Below, in pieces: positions 4,844 through 8,702 of a DNA stretch of 8,702 bases (position 1 is its first letter; every line of letters starts with the position of its first letter). Below the pieces are notes generated by a model. The model was not told the DNA's origin, made no database searches, and saw nothing but the letters and a program-made list of their open reading frames with translations. Location of the stretch: NCBI GenBank assembly GCA_019114645.1, contig DXFC01000058.1, positions 1-8,702 on the forward strand, given 5' to 3'. The stretch is from Candidatus Halomonas stercoripullorum. GTDB taxonomy: Bacteria; Pseudomonadota; Gammaproteobacteria; Pseudomonadales; Halomonadaceae. A program made the position numbers and the translations under genes.

Positions 4844-5791
4844 ATGCTCGAATTCTTGCAAGGGTTTGCTTATGGGTTGTTTGTGACCTGTCTGCCGTGG
4901 GGCCTGGTTGGCCTGGTCAACCCGCGCCTGGTGCTGCCGACTGAACAGCCAGGCCGCTTTCAGGTGCTGTTTCGCTACGGCTTGTTGCTACCCTTCGTCA
5001 GCATCGTGATCTGGTTGACATCCCTGTGGGGTGGCTTCGGGCCGAGCCTTGGCGGCTGGCTTGCCGGCCTGGTGGCGGTCGGGGTGGCACTGCCCGTGGA
5101 GCGCAGATGGCGACGCTGGCGCGGTCGACGCCGGCAGCGCCAGCTTCAGGCGCAGGCTACTGCCGCCAGCCAGCAGCAGCGCGCCAGGCAGGCGCAAAAC
5201 GCACGCGAAGCGGGCGTGACCGAGCTCGACCCGACCCAGCCACCTGCCAATGCCGATGAGGTGGTGCTGGCGCTGTGCCGGGCCAAGCAGCAACTGGTCG
5301 ATACTGGCCGCAGGGATCTCGCCGGCCAGGTCGATCGCTTCTACACTCGCTATCGCCATGTGATGGCGTTGCTGACGACGCGCTTTGACCCTGCCGAGCT
5401 GGCTTTCGAGCGCTCGCGCAGCCTGATCAGCGAGGTCTGTCTGGGTGCGGTCGATACGTTCACGTCCATGGCGGCCCAGGCGCGTGGTGTAATCGGACTG
5501 GATGGCGAATACGTACGCCGTCGTTTGGCCCGGGAGGGTAGCCGTCTCGCTGTCGAAGAGCGCATTGCCCTCAAGCGGCGGCTGGAGCTGCTTGAAGAGA
5601 CCGAAAAGCGAATTCGGCGGTTGGTGGCCAGAAATGAATCGGCGCTGACCCTGCTGGATGATACGGCAGTCGCCCTGGCGCAGGTGGAAACCGGTCGCCC
5701 ACAGGCGTCGCTGGCCACCGACCAGGCGCTGGAAGAGCTGCGGCGCTTCATTCAGGGGGCACAGCGTTACAGTCGCAGCGAACGCCATTGA
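4844..5791 (+). CDS. Membrane-anchored helical protein, XpaC-like in layout, partner of TelA
   Basis: 315 residues. Two or three N-terminal membrane segments (about 8-26, 43-63 and 67-84) are followed by a very basic linker (RRWRRWRGRRRQRQ, 87-100) and a Gln/Ala-rich stretch. A long helical cytoplasmic domain then runs from about 136 to 308 (blocks VVLALCRAKQQLVDTGR, ARGVIGLDGEYVRRRL at 213-228 and KRRLELLEETEKRIRRL at 244-260). The order of membrane anchor then helical domain, and the telA gene 78 bases downstream, recall XpaC proteins encoded next to TelA in Bacillus and others, but I cannot confirm sequence homology by eye. No enzyme motif is seen. The role is probably structural or stress-related at the inner membrane. 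ATG 4844 has GAGG (4837-4840) only three bases upstream, closer than usual; no better in-frame start precedes it. A short inverted repeat lies in the leader at 4812-4831. Confidence 0.85.
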   Translation: MLEFLQGFAYGLFVTCLPWGLVGLVNPRLVLPTEQPGRFQVLFRYGLLLPFVSIVIWLTSLWGGFGPSLGGWLAGLVAVGVALPVERRWRRWRGRRRQRQLQAQATAASQQQRARQAQNAREAGVTELDPTQPPANADEVVLALCRAKQQLVDTGRRDLAGQVDRFYTRYRHVMALLTTRFDPAELAFERSRSLISEVCLGAVDTFTSMAAQARGVIGLDGEYVRRRLAREGSRLAVEERIALKRRLELLEETEKRIRRLVARNESALTLLDDTAVALAQVETGRPQASLATDQALEELRRFIQGAQRYSRSERH

Positions 5792-5869
5792 GTCTGCCCG
5801 GCGTGGCACCCAACCGGACTGCCGTATTATTGAAATGCCAGGTTGAAGCTGGCCAACAGGGAGCATGCC

Positions 5870-7084
5870 ATGAGTCAGTCGTCACAGGGTTCACCGCTGT
5901 CACTGCCAACGATTGAGCAGATTGTCAGCGAGCTGGAGGATGTCGCACCGGAAGCGCAGGCCAGCGCTGAGTTCGAGATTGACGATCCTGAACTTGAGCG
6001 TATGGCGGCGACCTTTGTTGACGAGGTGCTGGCCGGTGAAGATGCCACCCTGCATCGCCAACGCCGGGCAGTGGACGAAATGGGGCTTGAGCTGCAGCGG
6101 CAGGCGGCCCACCACAGCGAGATGCTGCAGACGCCACTGCGCAAGCTGGCCCATCAGGGCGATGAGGGGGGGCCGGTGGCGCAGGCATTGAGCGATCTGC
6201 GTGAGCGCATGCAAGAGCTCGATCCACATCAGCAGCGTCTGTCGACAGGGCCTTTCGATCGTCTGTTTGCCCGCTTTCCCGGAGCCGGCAGTCGCGTTCA
6301 GCGCTATTTTCGCAAGTTTGAAAATGCCCAGGAAGCCTTGAATGCGATCATTGCCGACCTGGAGGGCGGTCGCGATATGTTGCGCCGCGATAACATTACG
6401 CTCGGTGACGATCAGGAGAGCCTGCGCAGCCTGCTGGGCCAGCTCGAGCGTCAGGTCAACCTGGGACGACTGATTGATCGTCGTCTGGTGGCAGCAGCGG
6501 AACGGCTGGCGCCGGAACAGCCGCAGCGTACCTTTATCGAGGAGGAGCTGCTGTTCCCGTTGCGCCAACGCATTATCGATCTGCAACAGCAGCAGGCGGT
6601 AAGCCAGCAAGGCGTGCTGGCACTGGAAGTCATCATTCGCAACAATCGCGAGTTGATGCGGGGTGTCGACCGCGCCATTCACGTCACTGTATCGGCATTG
6701 ACCGTAGCGGTTGCCGTGGCACTGGCGCTGGCCAATCAGCGGCTGGTGCTGGATCGGGTCGAGTCACTCAATGCCACCACGTCGGCAATGATCGGCGGCA
6801 CGGCGCGAGCGCTGCGTCAGCAAGGGGTGGAGATCCAGTCCCGCGCCTCTTCAGCGCAGCTTGACATGCAGACCCTGGAAGAGGCTTTCGATGAAGTGCT
6901 GGGAGCCATTGATGATCTATCGCGTTACCGGCAAGAAGCCTTGCCTCAGCTCGATGCGCAAATTGACCGTCTGGCCCAGCTGGCCCGGCAAGGCGGCGCC
7001 TCGATCGAAAGGCTGCAGCAGGGCAATGCCATCCAGGCTCGCCCCGGGGCAGACGAGGAGCCGGCTGCGCGGGACGATGACTGA
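5870..7084 (+). CDS. telA: TelA family 'toxic anion resistance' protein
   Basis: 404 residues, slightly longer than many TelA proteins. Soluble, almost wholly helical and coiled-coil. The family core is clear: PFDRLFARFPG (128-138), FRKFENAQEALNAIIADLEGGRDMLRRDN (blocks within 147-175), LRQRIIDLQQQQAVSQQG (231-248), IIRNNRELMRGVDRAI (255-270), VTVSALTVAVAVALALANQ (272-290) and RVESLNATTSAMI (296-308). TelA/KlaA-type proteins were named for tellurite resistance, but chromosomal members are poorly understood and may act in envelope stress or antibiotic tolerance; real tellurite resistance should not be assumed. The start is ATG 5870, with AGGGAG (5858-5863) six bases upstream, rather than ATG 5843, which lacks such a site. 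A -10-like TATTAT at 5825-5830 lacks a matching -35, so transcription with the preceding gene is more likely. The end is acidic (ADEEPAARDDD). Immediately beyond the stop, sequence turns into a decayed dehydrogenase gene on the other strand. Confidence 0.93.
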   Translation: MSQSSQGSPLSLPTIEQIVSELEDVAPEAQASAEFEIDDPELERMAATFVDEVLAGEDATLHRQRRAVDEMGLELQRQAAHHSEMLQTPLRKLAHQGDEGGPVAQALSDLRERMQELDPHQQRLSTGPFDRLFARFPGAGSRVQRYFRKFENAQEALNAIIADLEGGRDMLRRDNITLGDDQESLRSLLGQLERQVNLGRLIDRRLVAAAERLAPEQPQRTFIEEELLFPLRQRIIDLQQQQAVSQQGVLALEVIIRNNRELMRGVDRAIHVTVSALTVAVAVALALANQRLVLDRVESLNATTSAMIGGTARALRQQGVEIQSRASSAQLDMQTLEEAFDEVLGAIDDLSRYRQEALPQLDAQIDRLAQLARQGGASIERLQQGNAIQARPGADEEPAARDDD

Positions 7085-7088
7085 TGGT

Positions 7089-7352
7089 GAATCCGCCCAT
7101 GAGCAGATCGCCTTGCCAGTCGGGGTAGTGTTCACTATTCATCGTGACCGTTATTGCGCGCCTCAACGGCCCAGACAACGTTGCGCTCCGGGTCGACGGC
7201 GAGGCCCAGCACATGGCGATGGCCCCAGGAGTAAATTTCGGGGAGAAAACCGGCTTCAGGCCGCGTGCCAGTGCCACGGCGGTAGAGCCTTAGTCTCCGC
7301 TGGAGTATGTGAAGTAGAGCCAGCCGGTATCGGGAAAGTCGGGTGAGTACAC
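7089..7352 (-). pseudogene. Remnant of a PQQ-dependent sugar (sorbosone/aldose-type, YliI/Asd-like) dehydrogenase
   Basis: Three segments in the order of the intact family can be read on the minus strand, in alternating frames. From 7352, VYSPDFPDTGWLYFTYSSGD matches the family's 'HPDF..NGWvYlsYs' strand and ends at an in-frame TAA (7290-7292), after which GSTAVALARG continues. In a second frame (about 7246-7138), PEIYSWGHRHVLGLAVDP then VVWAVEARNNGHDE matches the hallmark 'PEIYSyGHRNpqGla.hP...W..EhGprggDE'. Back in the first frame (7133-7089), EHYPDWQGDLLMGGF matches 'FP.WqGdLfvGaL'. Intact proteins have roughly 350-400 residues. Here the parts are separated by far fewer residues than normal, so there are at least two internal deletions plus frameshifts and a stop, and both ends are missing. 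The catalytic His of the propeller and most PQQ-binding residues are lost. The family oxidises sugars or aldehydes in the periplasm; this copy cannot. It fills most of the 345-base gap 7085-7429. Confidence 0.8.
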
Positions 7353-7356
7353 TCAC
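7343..7356. repeat. 14-bp inverted repeat GTGAGT-AC-ACTCAC upstream of the UMF1 gene
   Basis: Six-base perfect arms around AC, centred about 80 bases before ATG 7430 and at the outer edge of the dehydrogenase remnant. It could be an operator for the transporter gene. The rest of the gap 7353-7429 shows no strong -10/-35 pair, only the AGGAG ribosome site. Confidence 0.35.
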
Positions 7357-7429
7357 TACGTCATCCCCGCGACGATTGCTGGTAGGCTAGCGCTTGCGGC
7401 GGGTTTGGCTGAACGACAGGAGACAGGGA

Positions 7430-8702
7430 ATGGGCGGCTCATCGGCACGGGATGTGACGGCAACCAGGCAGCGGGCTTCACGCAAGGAAATTTTTGGCTG
7501 GGCGATGTTCGATTTCGCCAATCAGGCTTATACGCTGCTGATTATCACGGTGGTGTTCGGTGAACTGTTTACCACAGTGATCGTGGGTGATCGCGGGGAC
7601 GGCTTTCGTCTGGCCAACCTGCTCTGGAGCCTGGCGCTGGCCACCAGTTATCTGCTGGTGGTGATCACCGGTCCGCTGTGCGGCGCGGTCATGGATTACC
7701 GGGCGGTCAAGAAGCGGTTTCTGTTTATCAGTTATGTCGTCACCGTTATCGCGACCGGGCTGCTCTACTTTGTGGCGCCGGGCTATGTCATGCTCGGGGT
7801 ATTGCTGATAGTCCTTTCCAACTACGCCTACTCCATGGGCGAGTCGTTTATTGCCGCTTTTCTGCCGGGCCTGGGTCCACCGCAGGACCTGGGCAAGATC
7901 TCAGGCTTCGGCTGGGCACTGGGCTATGTGGGCGGCCTTTTTGCCGCCGGTTTCACACTGGTGGCGCTGGGCGAGACCAGCGCCGCGAATTTCGAGCGTA
8001 TCCGCTGGGTAGGGCCCTTTGCCGCCGTCTTCTTTCTGGTGGCTGCGATACCCACTTTTCTCTGGCTGCAAGAGCGCGGGACGCCGCAACCGCATACCAG
8101 AAGCTATCGCGAAATCGCCTGGCAACGTGTCTCTACCACTCTGCATGAGCTCAGGCACTTTCGGGATTTGGGTATCTTTCTGATATCACTGGTCTTCTCC
8201 ATGGCCGGGGTTTATATCATCATCGCTTTCGCCTTTATTTATGGTGCCCAGGTGATCGGCTGGGATACCTCGATACGCAACATCATGTTCATTATCGTGC
8301 AGATCACCGCAGCGGCTGGTGCTATTGGTTTCGGCTTCCTGCAGGATCGCATCGGGACCAAGTTCACCTACCAACTGACCCTGCTGTTGTGGGTGGCGGC
8401 GGTAGTGTCCATCTGGGCCACGCCGGAGGTAACCGCCTGGATCAATGCCGTCTTCGGATTGGCCTGGGAAGCGCAACACCTGTTCCTGTTCGTGGGCTGT
8501 CTGGCGGGCCTTTCGCTGGGCTCCAGCCAGTCGGCAAGCCGTACTTTGGTGGGGCTGTTCTCACCGGAGCAGAAATCAGCCGAATTTTTCGGCTTCTGGG
8601 GCCTGGCCAATAAGCTGGCCGGAGTATTCGGCATCGTGGCGCTGGGGTTGCTGCAGTCGCTGGTTGGTTTGCAAGCGTCGATTCTTTTGTGCGCGGGGCT
8701 GT
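7430..8702 (+). CDS. UMF1/Atg22-like major facilitator transporter, 3' end beyond window
   Basis: Open reading frame from ATG 7430 through the right edge: 424 codons visible, no stop, close to the usual 420-480. Family marks: GWAMFDFANQAYTLLIITVVF (blocks within 23-43; UMF1 'WalyDFANsay'), GPLCGAVMDYRAVKKRFL (81-98, motif A equivalent after helix 2), AAFLPGL (142-148) and GKISGFGWALGYVGGL (155-170), highly typical of UMF1, GFLQDRIGTK (302-311) in the second half, and SSQSASRTLVGLFSPEQKSAEFFGFW (within 365-390; UMF1 'QslSRsl...P....aeFFGfy'). About eleven membrane helices are visible. Related yeast Atg22 releases amino acids from the vacuole; substrates of bacterial members are unknown. AGGAG (7418-7422) sits seven bases before the start, which decides it. 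The gene has its own upstream gap and is probably transcribed alone. Confidence 0.92.
   Translation, partial: MGGSSARDVTATRQRASRKEIFGWAMFDFANQAYTLLIITVVFGELFTTVIVGDRGDGFRLANLLWSLALATSYLLVVITGPLCGAVMDYRAVKKRFLFISYVVTVIATGLLYFVAPGYVMLGVLLIVLSNYAYSMGESFIAAFLPGLGPPQDLGKISGFGWALGYVGGLFAAGFTLVALGETSAANFERIRWVGPFAAVFFLVAAIPTFLWLQERGTPQPHTRSYREIAWQRVSTTLHELRHFRDLGIFLISLVFSMAGVYIIIAFAFIYGAQVIGWDTSIRNIMFIIVQITAAAGAIGFGFLQDRIGTKFTYQLTLLLWVAAVVSIWATPEVTAWINAVFGLAWEAQHLFLFVGCLAGLSLGSSQSASRTLVGLFSPEQKSAEFFGFWGLANKLAGVFGIVALGLLQSLVGLQASILLCAGL

Noticed and set aside
5825..5830. TATTAT as a telA promoter
   Set aside because: A 5/6 match to a -10 box, but no -35 at 16-18 bases and no extended element; more likely chance within the spacer.
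4988..5866. Minus-strand frame of 292 codons
   Set aside because: Fully antisense to the XpaC-like gene, low-complexity composition and no recognisable domain.
5900..6682. Minus-strand frame of 260 codons
   Set aside because: Antisense to the conserved core of telA; no independent evidence.
6768..7277. Minus-strand frame of 169 codons as one gene
   Set aside because: It is a composite: its upper part includes one frame of the dehydrogenase remnant (HYPDWQGDLLMGGF) and the lower part is antisense to telA. Not a functional gene.
7135..7356. 73-codon minus-strand frame as an intact small gene
   Set aside because: Its last 35 residues are a conserved block of a much larger enzyme, and the matching parts before and after are in another frame, so it is a piece of a pseudogene.

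Overview
The window looks like chromosomal DNA of a GC-rich gammaproteobacterium. A halophilic Halomonas-like bacterium is my best guess, from composition, codon use and gene content, but nothing here proves the genus. Gene density is high, and no RNA gene, insertion sequence, CRISPR array or phage gene is visible.

Layout. (1) Positions 1-2061, plus strand: the 3' end of a beta-propeller protein, an ABC ATPase and an ABC-2 permease, joined by 4- and 10-base overlaps. This trio is the export module that accompanies PQQ-dependent alcohol dehydrogenase systems (the Pseudomonas ped/exa type). (2) Positions 2085-2857, minus strand and convergent with the trio: a small periplasmic four-cysteine protein of unknown function, and a mono-haem cytochrome c whose start abuts its stop. 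These probably belong to the same PQQ/alcohol oxidation theme, with the cytochrome as electron acceptor. The dehydrogenase itself is not in the window. (3) Positions 2955-4468, minus strand: an unrecognised small membrane protein, then AzlD and AzlC, a branched-chain amino acid exporter pair with overlapping ends. (4) Positions 4621-7084, plus strand: a previously unlisted 59-residue Arg-rich membrane miniprotein, a 315-residue membrane-anchored helical protein (XpaC-like in layout) and a TelA-family 'toxic anion resistance' protein. (5) Positions 7089-7352, minus strand: a decayed fragment of a PQQ-dependent sugar (sorbosone-type) dehydrogenase, with a nonsense codon, frame changes and internal deletions. 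(6) From 7430 to the right edge: a UMF1/Atg22-like major facilitator transporter, open at the window end.

The most noteworthy items are the pseudogene remnant (a second PQQ-related trace in the window), the uncharacterised Cys-protein/cytochrome pair, the miniprotein/XpaC-like/TelA group, and an unusual pair of overlapping palindromes in the leader of the gene at 2955-3338. I see no clear candidate for a wholly new defence or mobile system.
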